Positions 32,724 through 41,732 of a stretch of DNA of 50,149 nucleotides are shown here, piece by piece. Location of the stretch: positions 1-50,149 of the forward strand of contig JAZNVC010000014.1 of assembly GCA_045592625.1 (NCBI GenBank), in the 5' to 3' direction. How positions within the stretch are numbered: the stretch's first letter is position 1; each line of letters starts with the position of its first letter. The notes beneath the pieces are model-generated. The model was not told where the DNA came from. It saw nothing but the letters and a program-made list of their open reading frames with translations, and made no database searches. Made by a program: the position numbers and the translations under genes. The DNA comes from SIG607 sp045592625. Its GTDB lineage: Bacteria > Bacillota > Clostridia > Oscillospirales > Acutalibacteraceae.

Positions 32724-33307
32724 GATGTTCTCAATTTAATAGGGATACCGCAGAAACACAGATAGAACTGTCCTTAAATCTTGATGGAAAGGGAAGCAGT
32801 GAACTTAATATTCCTTGTGGGTTTCTTACTCATATGTTGACATTATTTGCTCGTCATTCGGGTTTTGACCTTAATGTTACTGCAAAGGCAGATACGTTTG
32901 TTGACGACCATCACTTAGCAGAGGATTTAGGTATTTGTCTGGGAAAGGCTTTCAAAGAAGCTCTTGGCGATATGAAGGGTATAACCCGTTATGGTTTTAT
33001 GCTGTTGCCTATGGACGAGGCTTTAATCGAAACCGCAGTTGATATTTCAGGCAGACCCTATCTTTCCTATAAATTGGAAATTCCTACCGAAAAGGTTGGC
33101 AACTTTGATACTGAACTTGTTGAGGAGTTTTTTATAAGCTTTGTAAGAAATGCAGATATAACACTCCATATTATAAGCAGAGACGGAAAGAATTCTCACC
33201 ACATAATTGAGGGTGCATTTAAATCTTTGGCAAGAACCCTTAGAAAAGCCGTAGAAATTGATGAGCGCTTTGCAAACGAAGTTCCTTCTACAAAAGGAGT
33301 TCTCTAA
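32720..33307 (+). CDS. hisB: Imidazoleglycerol-phosphate dehydratase
   Basis: Dehydrates imidazole glycerol phosphate. 195 residues, single-domain form without the histidinol phosphatase domain seen in enterobacteria. Metal motifs DDHHLAEDLGICLGKAF and SHHIIEGAFKSLAR and the segment FLTHMLTLFARHSGFDL are intact. Overlaps hisC start-stop as ATGA and shares one base with hisH. Confidence 0.95.
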   Translation: MRCSQFNRDTAETQIELSLNLDGKGSSELNIPCGFLTHMLTLFARHSGFDLNVTAKADTFVDDHHLAEDLGICLGKAFKEALGDMKGITRYGFMLLPMDEALIETAVDISGRPYLSYKLEIPTEKVGNFDTELVEEFFISFVRNADITLHIISRDGKNSHHIIEGAFKSLARTLRKAVEIDERFANEVPSTKGVL

Positions 33308-33921
33308 TGATAGTAATTATTGATTACGGAGTAGGAAATTTATTTTCTCTTTGTTCTTCATTTAAATCACTTGGTGCTGATATTGTTGTTACGGGCAATC
33401 CCGATGAAATCAGAAAAGCCGATAAACTTATTTTGCCTGGCGTTGGTGCCTTTAAGGATGCCGCCCATAAGCTTAGAACATTAGGTCTTGATAAAGTAAT
33501 TAAAGAAGAAGTATCAGGCGGCAAGGCAATATTGGGAATATGTCTCGGTATGCAAATGCTTTTTGAAAAAAGCTTCGAATATGGGGAACACGATGGACTC
33601 GGTCTTTTAAAAGGCAAAGTAATCGGCATGAACGGTAATATTCCTTCTTCGCTTAAAATACCGCATATAGGATGGAATGCACTGCATTTTGTGAAAGATA
33701 GCCCACTTTTTAAATATATAAAAAATGGCGACTGTGTTTATTTTGTCCATTCTTATTATGCTGATGGCTGTGATGAAAGCCTTGTTGCAACTGCTGAATA
33801 TGGGAAAGAACTAACTGCCGCCGTTAATAAGGATAATATCTTTGGCTGTCAGTTTCATCCTGAAAAAAGCGGTGAAGTAGGACTTAATATTTTAAAGGCA
33901 TTTTGTAAATACGGAGAATAG
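33307..33921 (+). CDS. hisH: Imidazole glycerol phosphate synthase, glutaminase subunit
   Basis: Supplies ammonia to HisF. 204 residues, class I glutamine amidotransferase: LPGVGAFKDAAHKLR, GICLGMQMLFEKS with the nucleophilic cysteine, and GCQFHPEKSG with the His-Glu pair. Starts in the TAATG overlap with hisB. Confidence 0.95.
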   Translation: MIVIIDYGVGNLFSLCSSFKSLGADIVVTGNPDEIRKADKLILPGVGAFKDAAHKLRTLGLDKVIKEEVSGGKAILGICLGMQMLFEKSFEYGEHDGLGLLKGKVIGMNGNIPSSLKIPHIGWNALHFVKDSPLFKYIKNGDCVYFVHSYYADGCDESLVATAEYGKELTAAVNKDNIFGCQFHPEKSGEVGLNILKAFCKYGE

Positions 33922-33924
33922 TTT

Positions 33925-34638
33925 ATGTTGATTTTTCCTGCAATAGATTTGTACGGCTCAAAGGCCGTTCGTCTTTATAAAGGCGATTATAACAATATGA
34001 CGGTGTATAGCGAACATCCCGAAGAGGTTGCACTGGAATTTAAAAAATGCGGTGCAGATTATCTTCATCTTGTTGACCTTGAGGGTGCAAGAGACGGCAC
34101 TACGCCTAACATTGATATAGTTAAAAAAATCAGAAGTATCACCGATGCATTTATTGAAATCGGCGGCGGTATAAGAAGTCTTGAAACAGTAAAAACCTAT
34201 ATTGATGCAGGTGTTGACCGTGTTATATTAGGCACTGCCGCTGTTAATGATAGAAATTTTCTTTTAAAAGCGGTAAAAACCTATAAAGAAAAGATAGCGG
34301 TAGGCGTTGATATCAAGGACGGTTTTGTGGCTATTAAGGGTTGGACCGAAAAGTCGAATTTTGATGGCTTCCAATTTTGTAAAGAAATGCAAGAAATAGG
34401 TGTTAAAACAATAATTTGTACCGATATTTCCCGTGACGGTGCTATGAAAGGCACTAATTTAGATTTATACAAAAAACTAAATAAGGAGCTTTCTGTCAAT
34501 ATTATTGCTTCAGGCGGTGTGACCGATATGAGAGATATTGAAAATCTTTCCAAACTGGGTGTGTATGGTGCAATAATAGGTAAAGCCTACTATACGGGAG
34601 CAATTAATCTTAATGAAGCGGTGGAAAAAGCAAAATGA
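33925..34638 (+). CDS. hisA: Phosphoribosylformimino-5-aminoimidazole carboxamide ribotide isomerase
   Basis: TIM-barrel isomerase of 237 residues. IFPAIDLYGSKAVRLYKGDY with the catalytic Asp, IEIGGGIRSLETV, and TDISRDGAMKGTNLDLYKKL with the second Asp are family marks, as is NIIASGGVTDMRDIENL. Overlaps hisF by 4 bases. Confidence 0.95.
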   Translation: MLIFPAIDLYGSKAVRLYKGDYNNMTVYSEHPEEVALEFKKCGADYLHLVDLEGARDGTTPNIDIVKKIRSITDAFIEIGGGIRSLETVKTYIDAGVDRVILGTAAVNDRNFLLKAVKTYKEKIAVGVDIKDGFVAIKGWTEKSNFDGFQFCKEMQEIGVKTIICTDISRDGAMKGTNLDLYKKLNKELSVNIIASGGVTDMRDIENLSKLGVYGAIIGKAYYTGAINLNEAVEKAK

Positions 34639-35393
34639 TTACCAAAAGAATTATTCCTTGTCTCGACGTTAAAAACGGCAGAGTAGTTAAGGGTGTTAAT
34701 TTTAAAGGGCTGAGTGATGTTTCCTCTCCCGTTGAACTGGCAAAATATTACAGTGAAAACGGTGCTGACGAACTTGTTTTTTATGATATCACAGCCTCTT
34801 TTGAGGAAAGACAGCTTTTTTCCGATATTTTAAAAGAGGTTGCATCACAGATTTTTATTCCTTTGACTGTGGGCGGTGGCATAAACAGCCTTGATGATTT
34901 TGACAGAGTCTTAAAGTGCGGTGCTGATAAGGTCAGCGTTAATTCGGGTGCAATTAAAAACCCGTCACTTATTGGTGAAGCGGCTAAAAAGTACGGCGAC
35001 CAATGTGTTGTACTTTCCGTTGATATTAAAAGGGTAGATGGTCAATTTCACGTGTTTGCCAAAGGTGGCAGAGAGGATACAGGCATTGAGGCTATTAACT
35101 GGATTAAACGCGGTGTGGCTGACGGTGCTGGTGAAATAGTTGTTAATTCTATTGATACCGACGGAGTTAAAGGCGGTTTTGATTTAGAAATGTTAAGTCA
35201 AGTGTGCAACGCTGTTAACGTTCCTGTTATTGCTTCGGGCGGAGCGGGAAATATTCAGCATTTTATAAATCTTTTTAAAACACTTCCTCAAGTAGATGCA
35301 GGACTTGCGGCTTCTATATTCCACTTTGGTGAAGTTAAAATAAGCGAACTTAAGAAAGAATTAGATAATAACGGTATTATTGTGAGGATATGA
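34635..35393 (+). CDS. hisF: Imidazole glycerol phosphate synthase, cyclase subunit
   Basis: Joins ammonia from HisH to PRFAR, giving IGP and AICAR. 252 residues. RIIPCLDVKNGRVVKGVNFK with catalytic Asp11, TVGGGINSLDDFDRVLKCGA, NSIDTDGVKGGFDLEML with the second Asp, and IASGGAGNIQHF are standard. AICAR (ZMP) released here links this operon to the ZTP signal sensed upstream of pflB. Confidence 0.95.
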   Translation: MITKRIIPCLDVKNGRVVKGVNFKGLSDVSSPVELAKYYSENGADELVFYDITASFEERQLFSDILKEVASQIFIPLTVGGGINSLDDFDRVLKCGADKVSVNSGAIKNPSLIGEAAKKYGDQCVVLSVDIKRVDGQFHVFAKGGREDTGIEAINWIKRGVADGAGEIVVNSIDTDGVKGGFDLEMLSQVCNAVNVPVIASGGAGNIQHFINLFKTLPQVDAGLAASIFHFGEVKISELKKELDNNGIIVRI

Positions 35394-36049
35394 GTATGTT
35401 TAATATTGATGAACTTAAATTTGATGAAAAGGGTCTTATTCCTTGTATTGTTGTAGATGCTGATACAAAAAAGGTTTTAACATTAGCCTATATGAATAAA
35501 GAAAGCCTTAAAATTTCAATGGAAAAGGGTCTTACTTGTTTTTACAGCCGGTCCCGTCAGGAGTTATGGCTAAAGGGCGAAACAAGCGGAAATTACCAGC
35601 ATATTGTTTCTATTACCGCTGACTGTGATAAAGACGCCTTAACTGTAGTTGTTAAAAAAGATGGCCCTGCTTGTCACACAGGTAATGATACCTGTTTCTT
35701 TAATGAAGTATGGCAGAGCGAGGAGCTTAGTGAATTTTCTACAGAAGGTCTTTATGCTTTGCTTGAGGGCAGAAAGAAAAACCTGCCCGAAGGCTCATAC
35801 ACAACCTATCTTTTTGAGAAAGGTATAGATAAAATTCTTAAAAAGGTTGGCGAAGAGTGTACCGAAGTTATTATTGCGGGAAAGGCTAACGATAAGGCTG
35901 AAACAGTTTATGAAGTAGCAGACCTTATGTATCACGTAATGGTTATGATGGTGGAAATGGGAATAAGCGTAAGCGATATTAAAAACGAACTCGCCTCCCG
36001 TCACGTAATTGATAAAAAGGTAAAACAAGAAAAAATGACAGGAAACTAA
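35390..36049 (+). CDS. hisI: Bifunctional phosphoribosyl-AMP cyclohydrolase / phosphoribosyl-ATP pyrophosphatase
   Basis: HisIE fusion of 219 residues carrying steps two and three. Residues 1-115 are HisI: TLAYMNKESLKISMEKG, CFYSRSRQELWLKGETSGN and the zinc site with DCDKDAL and ACHTGNDTCFF. The remainder is HisE: LPEGSYTTYLFEKGIDKILK, KKVGEECTEVIIAGK and EVADLMYHVMVMMV. Last gene of the operon, followed by a terminator. Confidence 0.95.
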   Translation: MSMFNIDELKFDEKGLIPCIVVDADTKKVLTLAYMNKESLKISMEKGLTCFYSRSRQELWLKGETSGNYQHIVSITADCDKDALTVVVKKDGPACHTGNDTCFFNEVWQSEELSEFSTEGLYALLEGRKKNLPEGSYTTYLFEKGIDKILKKVGEECTEVIIAGKANDKAETVYEVADLMYHVMVMMVEMGISVSDIKNELASRHVIDKKVKQEKMTGN

Positions 36050-36052
36050 AAC

Positions 36053-36089
36053 AAAAGACAGCAAAGCTTTAAAGCAATGCTGTCTTTTC
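36053..36089 (+). terminator. Terminator of the his operon
   Basis: AAAAGACAGCA and TGCTGTCTTTT enclose a loop that itself contains GCTTTAAAGC. Good stem with T-run. Confidence 0.85.
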
Positions 36090-36118
36090 TTGACATAATA
36101 ATAACTATATTATAAAAT
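36090..36118 (+). promoter_or_regulatory. Promoter of the hydroxyacid dehydrogenase gene
   Basis: TTGACA at 36090-36095, 17 bases, TAAAAT at 36113-36118 (TATAAA also at 36111). The -35 box begins within the his terminator's T-run. Confidence 0.65.
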
Positions 36119-36148
36119 TAAAGTTAATGGATATTATGGGGTGATATT

Positions 36149-37093
36149 TTGAAAATTGTAATTACTGATGCCTCTACCGTTACGGGCGGAGATATATCAT
36201 TTGATGTTTTTAATAAATTTGGAGAGGTAAAGATATATGATTTAACCTCTCCCGAAGAAACAGCATCGCGTATAAAGGATGCTGATATAGTTTTATGCAA
36301 CAAAACACCCATTACGGCTGAGGCTATGAAAGGTGCTAAAAATTTAAAATATATAGGACTTTTTGCTACAGGTTTTAATAATATCGACCTTGATTATACA
36401 CATAGTCATAACATTGTTGTGTGCAACGTGCCGTCATATTCTACCGAAGCGGTTGCACAGCATACCTTTGCTTTTATTTTAGAGCTTCTTTGCAGGGTAA
36501 GCGATTATAACAAAACTGTTAAAGAAGGGGATTGGGTTAAAAGCCGTACTTTCTCTTATTTTCCCATTCCTCTATATGAACTTTCGGGTAAGACTATAGG
36601 TTTGGTTGGGCTTGGAAGTATAGGTTCAAGAGTTGCAGATATTGCCATTGCTTTTGGTATGAAGGTTCTTGTTTATAAACGCAGTAAATCAAGTGATGAA
36701 CGAATTGAACAGGTTACATTTGATGAACTTTTAAAAAGAAGTGATATTGTATCACTTCATTGTCCTTTGAATAAAGGAAGTGAAAAACTTATGAACAAAG
36801 ATGCCTTTAATAAAATGAAAGATGGTGCTGTGTTTATAAATACGGCACGAGGCGGGATTGTTGATGAAATTGCTTTAAGAGATGCACTTGTTTCGGGAAA
36901 ACTTCTTGGTGCAGGACTTGACGTACTGACTAATGAACCTATGGATAAAGATTGTCCTCTCCTTAATATTGAAAACTGTATAATAACTCCCCATATAGCG
37001 TGGGCAGGGCTTGAAACCAGAAAAAGACTTATGGGTGTAGTAACCTCAAATATTGAGGCATTTATAAGCGGAAAAGCCGTTAATATGGTTTGA
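36149..37093 (+). CDS. D-2-hydroxyacid dehydrogenase
   Basis: 314 residues of the NAD(P)-dependent D-isomer family (glycerate, hydroxypyruvate or phosphoglycerate dehydrogenase type). GLVGLGSIGSRVADIAIAFG is the dinucleotide-binding motif, FINTARGGIVDEIALRDAL carries the catalytic Arg, GLDVLTNEP the Glu, and ITPHIAWA the His. Start is TTG at 36149, five bases after GGGGTGAT. It has no C-terminal ACT domain, so it is not a full-length SerA. Substrate not determined; a HprA-like glycerate dehydrogenase is the closest description. Confidence 0.85.
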   Translation: MKIVITDASTVTGGDISFDVFNKFGEVKIYDLTSPEETASRIKDADIVLCNKTPITAEAMKGAKNLKYIGLFATGFNNIDLDYTHSHNIVVCNVPSYSTEAVAQHTFAFILELLCRVSDYNKTVKEGDWVKSRTFSYFPIPLYELSGKTIGLVGLGSIGSRVADIAIAFGMKVLVYKRSKSSDERIEQVTFDELLKRSDIVSLHCPLNKGSEKLMNKDAFNKMKDGAVFINTARGGIVDEIALRDALVSGKLLGAGLDVLTNEPMDKDCPLLNIENCIITPHIAWAGLETRKRLMGVVTSNIEAFISGKAVNMV

Positions 37094-37117
37094 CATATTT
37101 CATATTTATGTTATAAT
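37090..37117 (+). promoter_or_regulatory. Promoter of typA
   Basis: TTGACA at 37090-37095 overlapping the previous stop codon, 16 bases, TATAAT at 37112-37117. Confidence 0.75.
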
Positions 37118-37153
37118 AATTTAGTTAACTAACCCTAAGAAAGAAGTCTTAAA

Positions 37154-38974
37154 ATGGCAAAAATAGAAAATTTACGTAATGTGGCTATAATTGCTCACGT
37201 TGACCACGGTAAAACCACACTTGTTGACCAACTTTTAAAACAGAGCGGTACCTTTAGAAGTAACGAAGTTGTAGATGAGAGAGTAATGGATTCAGGAGAC
37301 CTCGAAAAAGAAAGAGGTATTACCATTCTCTCTAAAATAACCAGTGTTTATTATAAGGATATTAAAATAAATATCGTTGACACCCCCGGACACGCTGATT
37401 TCGGAGGTGAGGTAGAGCGCATTCTTATGATGGTTGACGGTGTTGTACTTTTGGTTGATGCTTTTGAAGGCTGTATGCCGCAAACCCGCTTTGTTCTGAA
37501 AAAAGCATTGGCACTGGGCAAAAAGGCTATCGTTGTTGTAAACAAAATTGACAGACCTATGGCACGTCCTGCTGAGGTTGTCGATGAAGTACTTGATTTA
37601 TTTATTGAACTGGGTGCAGATGATGACCAAATAGAATTTCCCGTAGTTTATGCTTCGGGCAGAGACGGTTATGCTTCTTTTGATGAAACACCGGGTACAG
37701 ATTTACAGCCGTTGTTTGACACTATTGTTAAAGAAATTGATGCACCTGAGGGTGAAATAGATAAACCCTTACAGATACTTTTTTCCAATATAGAATATGA
37801 TGAGTATCTTGGTAGAATAGGTGTGGGCAGAGTAGAGCGCGGAACGGTAAAAAGCGGTGATACAGTCGTTCTTTCGCACCGTGACGGAACTACCACTACA
37901 ACACGTATTGCAAAACTCTTTATGATAGAAGGACTTCGCCGTGTTGAAAGCGATAGTGCTAAGGTTGGAGATTTGATTCAGGTTGCAGGTGTAAATGACC
38001 TTAATATAGGAGAAACAGCTTGTGACCCTTCTAACGTTGAGCCACTTCCTTTTGTAAAAATAGATGAGCCAACTCTATCTATGAACTTTATGGTAAATAA
38101 TTCTCCTTTTGCCGGAAAAGACGGAAAATTCGTTACCTCTCGTAATCTTCGCGACCGCCTTTTTAAAGAAGTAGAAACCAACGTAAGTTTAAGAGTAGAG
38201 GAAACCGATTCCGCAGATACCTTTAAGGTATCGGGACGCGGAGAACTTCATCTTTCTATTCTTATAGAAACTATGAGAAGACAAGGATATGAATTCCAGG
38301 TGTCTCCGCCAGAAGTTATATATAAGCAACAAGACGGAGTTCTATTAGAACCCATTGAGCTTCTTATGATAGAGGTACCCGAAGAATATGTGGGTGCCGT
38401 CATGGAAAGACTTGGCACCAGAAAAGCTGAAATAAAGAATATGGGTACCCGTGAAGGCGGTTCTTCCCATCTTGAATTCTTAATTCCGTCGCGCGGACTT
38501 CTTGGCTATAGAAGTCAGTTTATGACCGATACTAACGGTAACGGAATTATGAGCCACGTTTTTTCAAGCTATGAGCCTTTTAGAGGTGAAATTGAACATA
38601 GAAATACCGGTTCAATTATAGTTCACGAAGACGGTGAATCTACAGGATATGGGTTATTTAATACTCAAAGCCGAGGAAGACTCTTTATAGGCCCCGGCGT
38701 ACCTGTTTATGAGGGTATGATTGTTGGCGAAAATCCAAAGAATGAAGATATAGTATGCAATGTTTGTAAGAAAAAGCAACTTACTAACACCCGTGCTGCA
38801 GGAAGCGACGATGCATTAAGACTTGTTCCTCATTCCGTATTAAGCCTTGAACAGTCCCTTGAATTTATTAAAACAGATGAACTTGTAGAAATTACTCCTA
38901 AAAATATCAGACTTCGTAAACGAATTCTTAATAAAGAACTACGTATGAAGGCAGAATCGAGAAATAAGAAATAA
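37154..38974 (+). CDS. typA: Translational GTPase TypA/BipA
   Basis: Ribosome-binding GTPase of 606 residues involved in stress and 50S assembly. G1 AHVDHGKTTLVDQLL, switch RGITILSKITSV, G3 DTPGHADFGGEVER, G4 NKIDRP. The C-terminal part has GRGELHLSILIETMRRQGYE and REGGSSHLEFLIPSRGLLGY, which separate TypA from EF-G and LepA. Ends with its stop one base into the next gene's start. Confidence 0.95.
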   Translation: MAKIENLRNVAIIAHVDHGKTTLVDQLLKQSGTFRSNEVVDERVMDSGDLEKERGITILSKITSVYYKDIKINIVDTPGHADFGGEVERILMMVDGVVLLVDAFEGCMPQTRFVLKKALALGKKAIVVVNKIDRPMARPAEVVDEVLDLFIELGADDDQIEFPVVYASGRDGYASFDETPGTDLQPLFDTIVKEIDAPEGEIDKPLQILFSNIEYDEYLGRIGVGRVERGTVKSGDTVVLSHRDGTTTTTRIAKLFMIEGLRRVESDSAKVGDLIQVAGVNDLNIGETACDPSNVEPLPFVKIDEPTLSMNFMVNNSPFAGKDGKFVTSRNLRDRLFKEVETNVSLRVEETDSADTFKVSGRGELHLSILIETMRRQGYEFQVSPPEVIYKQQDGVLLEPIELLMIEVPEEYVGAVMERLGTRKAEIKNMGTREGGSSHLEFLIPSRGLLGYRSQFMTDTNGNGIMSHVFSSYEPFRGEIEHRNTGSIIVHEDGESTGYGLFNTQSRGRLFIGPGVPVYEGMIVGENPKNEDIVCNVCKKKQLTNTRAAGSDDALRLVPHSVLSLEQSLEFIKTDELVEITPKNIRLRKRILNKELRMKAESRNKK

Positions 38975-39873
38975 TGAATATTATAATTCTTGATCTAGAA
39001 TGGGATAGTGCATATAGCGTTAAAAATCAAAAATTTATCAATCAGATTATACAGATAGGTGCAGTTAAATTAGACAGACAATGTAATATTATTGATACAT
39101 TTTCCGTTACTGTTAAAAGTGCTCTTTCTAAAAAACTTACCCGCCGATTTGTTGAACTTACCGGCATTACAAGTGATGAAATGAGAAAAGGGGTACCTCT
39201 TACCGCTGCCGTTGATTTGTATAATAAGTGGGCGGGCAAAGATACTCTTACTATGACGTGGAGTACAAGCGACCTTTATACCATTATTGAAAATTGTAAA
39301 TATTTGCTTACGACCGCAACTCGTTTTCATATTGAAAAGTATGCAGATTTGCAAAGCTACGTTCAAAATGAAATGAGAAGAATAGGCTTTGAATTAAAAT
39401 CTCAAATATCTTTATCAAATGCTGCTGAGCAACTGGGAATATCGTCAGAAGGGCTGGAACTTCATAACGCAAAGGATGATTGCCTTTTATCTGTTGCACT
39501 GTTAAAACGGTTTTATAACAGCGATAAAATGCAGACATATATAAAAGATGCGGCTAATCCTGAATTTTTCAGACGTTTATCATTTAAGTCCTATACTCTT
39601 TCTAATATTAAAGACGATAAAATTAAACCGGAGCATCTTTTTTTTACCTGTGATAAATGTCTTAATACTGCTAAATGTGTTACAGGCTGGAAGTACAGAA
39701 ACGGTTGGTTTTCTGCAAATTTCAGATGCAGTGAATGTAAAAGGATGTTTATAGGCAGAGTGTCTTTTAAAAAGACCTTTGATGATCTTATAGTTAAAAA
39801 GAAAATTATTGAACCGAAAGCGGTTGAAAAGAAGGATGAAAATGCTGTGCAACGCGTGTCCGAGAAAGTGTAA
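38974..39873 (+). CDS. DEDDh 3'-5' exonuclease with C-terminal zinc ribbon
   Basis: 299 residues. The exonuclease III motif is DLEWD (Asp7, Glu9), with INQIIQIGAVKLD after it and HNAKDDCLLSVAL near residue 165 giving the His and last Asp. Residues about 225-265 hold CDKC and CSEC, a treble-clef or zinc-ribbon pair, then a lysine-rich tail. It starts within the last base of typA and overlaps the next gene by about 32 bases, so all three may be one transcript. It could be an RNase or a DNA-repair nuclease; not further resolvable. Confidence 0.82.
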   Translation: MNIIILDLEWDSAYSVKNQKFINQIIQIGAVKLDRQCNIIDTFSVTVKSALSKKLTRRFVELTGITSDEMRKGVPLTAAVDLYNKWAGKDTLTMTWSTSDLYTIIENCKYLLTTATRFHIEKYADLQSYVQNEMRRIGFELKSQISLSNAAEQLGISSEGLELHNAKDDCLLSVALLKRFYNSDKMQTYIKDAANPEFFRRLSFKSYTLSNIKDDKIKPEHLFFTCDKCLNTAKCVTGWKYRNGWFSANFRCSECKRMFIGRVSFKKTFDDLIVKKKIIEPKAVEKKDENAVQRVSEKV

Positions 39874-40696
39874 CGCCCAAAGAACCGAACTTATCGGAAA
39901 CGGCTATTGCGGAATGCCGATTTATCCTGTTGTGGCACGGTATATGCTGCACTTCGGCGAAGAACCTTCAATAAGCGGAACTAGGGGAAGCGGTACGGTT
40001 TTCTTTTCTTCCTGCTGTCTTAACTGTGTTTTTTGTCAAAATGAAGAAATAAGTCATAAAAGAAAAGGCGAAAGGATAACACCGGAGCGACTTGCTCGGA
40101 TATTTAAAGAACTGGAAGATATGGGCGCTCATAATATTAATCTTGTTAATCCCACTCATTTTTTTTGGGCAATTAAAGAAGCATTAAGTGTTTATCGCCC
40201 TAAAATTCCGCTTGTATATAACAGTTCGGGCTATGATGATTATACTGTAATCGGCGAAAATATTTTTGATATTTACTTAATGGATTTAAAATATGTAAGT
40301 GCTGAAAAATCTTTAAAGTACAGCGGTGCTGCTAATTATTTTGAAAACGCAGAAAAAGCAATAAAAACCGCATACTCACTAACAGGAAAACCTCGTTTTG
40401 ATAATGATGGTTTAATGCAAAAAGGTTTGATAGTCAGGCATCTTGTTTTGCCTCTTGCTACTAAAGAAGCGATAAAGGTAATCGACTGGTTTTGCGATAA
40501 TACTAGAGATGCCGTTTTAAGTGTAATGTCGCAGTACGTACCTTTAGCGAGGGCAAATGAATTTCCCGAAATTAACAGAAAAATAACTAATCGTGAATAT
40601 GAAAAAGTTATTGATTACGTAATGGGTAAAAATCTTAAAAATGTCTATTTTCAGGAACGAAACAGTGCAACAACTGAACTTATTCCTGATTTCTAG
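39842..40696 (+). CDS. PflX-type radical SAM protein (COG1313-like)
   Basis: 284 residues. MLCNACPRKCNAQR and NGYCG form an N-terminal cysteine set; HFGEEPSISGTRGSGTVFFS and then CCLNCVFCQN give the SAM-cluster motif CxxxCxxC. INLVNPTHFFWAIKEAL, VYNSSGYDD and DIYLMDLKYVS match the PflX group, named by likeness to PFL activases. The true target is unknown. ATG 39842 follows GAAGG closely; longer starts (39809, 39836) would extend the overlap with the exonuclease. Confidence 0.83.
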   Translation: MLCNACPRKCNAQRTELIGNGYCGMPIYPVVARYMLHFGEEPSISGTRGSGTVFFSSCCLNCVFCQNEEISHKRKGERITPERLARIFKELEDMGAHNINLVNPTHFFWAIKEALSVYRPKIPLVYNSSGYDDYTVIGENIFDIYLMDLKYVSAEKSLKYSGAANYFENAEKAIKTAYSLTGKPRFDNDGLMQKGLIVRHLVLPLATKEAIKVIDWFCDNTRDAVLSVMSQYVPLARANEFPEINRKITNREYEKVIDYVMGKNLKNVYFQERNSATTELIPDF

Positions 40697-40738
40697 TTGA
40701 ATCGTTATAATTTATTTAATAAGATAGGAGTTATATTT

Positions 40739-41722
40739 ATGATTAAAGTTGGTATTTTCGGATATGGAAATCTTGGCAGAGGTATCGAAGCGGCAATAAG
40801 AAACAATGCCGATATGGACCTTGTAGCAGTTTTTACAAGACGCAATCCCGAAAATCTTAAAATTAGAACCGAAAATGTTCCTATTATTCATGTGAGCAAT
40901 GTGGAAGATTGGAAAGAAAAGATTGATGTAATGATACTTTGTGGGGGCAGCGCTACCGACCTTCCTGAACAAACGCCAAATCTTGCACAAATTTTTAATG
41001 TTGTGGACAGCTTTGATACACATGCCAAAATCCCCAATCATTTTGAAAATGTTGACACGGCCGCAAAAATGGGTCGAAAAACCGCACTTATTTCTGCGGG
41101 ATGGGATCCGGGTATGTTTTCTCTTAACCGTCTTTATGCCGAGTGTGTACTTCCAAACGGAAAGGATTACACGTTTTGGGGGAAAGGTGTTAGCCAGGGT
41201 CATTCCGATGCCATAAGAAGAATAGACGGTGTAATAGATGCACGGCAATATACAATTCCTAAGGAGGAAGCGTTAACTCTTGTAAGAAGTGGTGCAAATC
41301 CCGATTTCGCTACAAGAGATAAGCATTTAAGAGAATGCTTTGTTGTTGCTGAGGATGATGCTGATAAAGCAAAAATAGAAAATGAAATCAAAACTATGCC
41401 CAACTATTTTGCCGATTATGATACTATTGTTCATTTTATAAGTGCAGAAGAAATGAAGCTTAAACATAGCGGTATTGCTCATGGCGGCTTTGTTATCAGA
41501 AGCGGTAAAACGGGCTTTGATAATGAAAATAATCATATTATTGAATATAGCCTAAAACTTGATTCTAATCCTGAATTCACAGCAAGTGTAATTGTTGCGT
41601 ATGCACGTGCAATTTATAAATTATCTTTGGAAAATTCTTTTGGTTGCAAAACAGTATTTGATATAGCTCCTTCTTATTTATCTATAAAATCGGCAGAACA
41701 ACTAAGGTCTGAACTTCTTTAG
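40739..41722 (+). CDS. ddh: meso-Diaminopimelate dehydrogenase
   Basis: Forms meso-DAP directly from tetrahydrodipicolinate, ammonia and NADPH, for peptidoglycan and lysine. 327 residues: MIKVGIFGYGNLGRGIEAAI, VFTRRNPENL, CGGSATDLPEQTP, ISAGWDPGMFSLNR and WGKGVSQGHSDAIRRIDGV are characteristic. The ATG at 40739 stands 9 bases after AGGAG (40726-40730), better than TTG 40697. Confidence 0.95.
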   Translation: MIKVGIFGYGNLGRGIEAAIRNNADMDLVAVFTRRNPENLKIRTENVPIIHVSNVEDWKEKIDVMILCGGSATDLPEQTPNLAQIFNVVDSFDTHAKIPNHFENVDTAAKMGRKTALISAGWDPGMFSLNRLYAECVLPNGKDYTFWGKGVSQGHSDAIRRIDGVIDARQYTIPKEEALTLVRSGANPDFATRDKHLRECFVVAEDDADKAKIENEIKTMPNYFADYDTIVHFISAEEMKLKHSGIAHGGFVIRSGKTGFDNENNHIIEYSLKLDSNPEFTASVIVAYARAIYKLSLENSFGCKTVFDIAPSYLSIKSAEQLRSELL

Positions 41723-41732
41723 GTGCGTTTTT

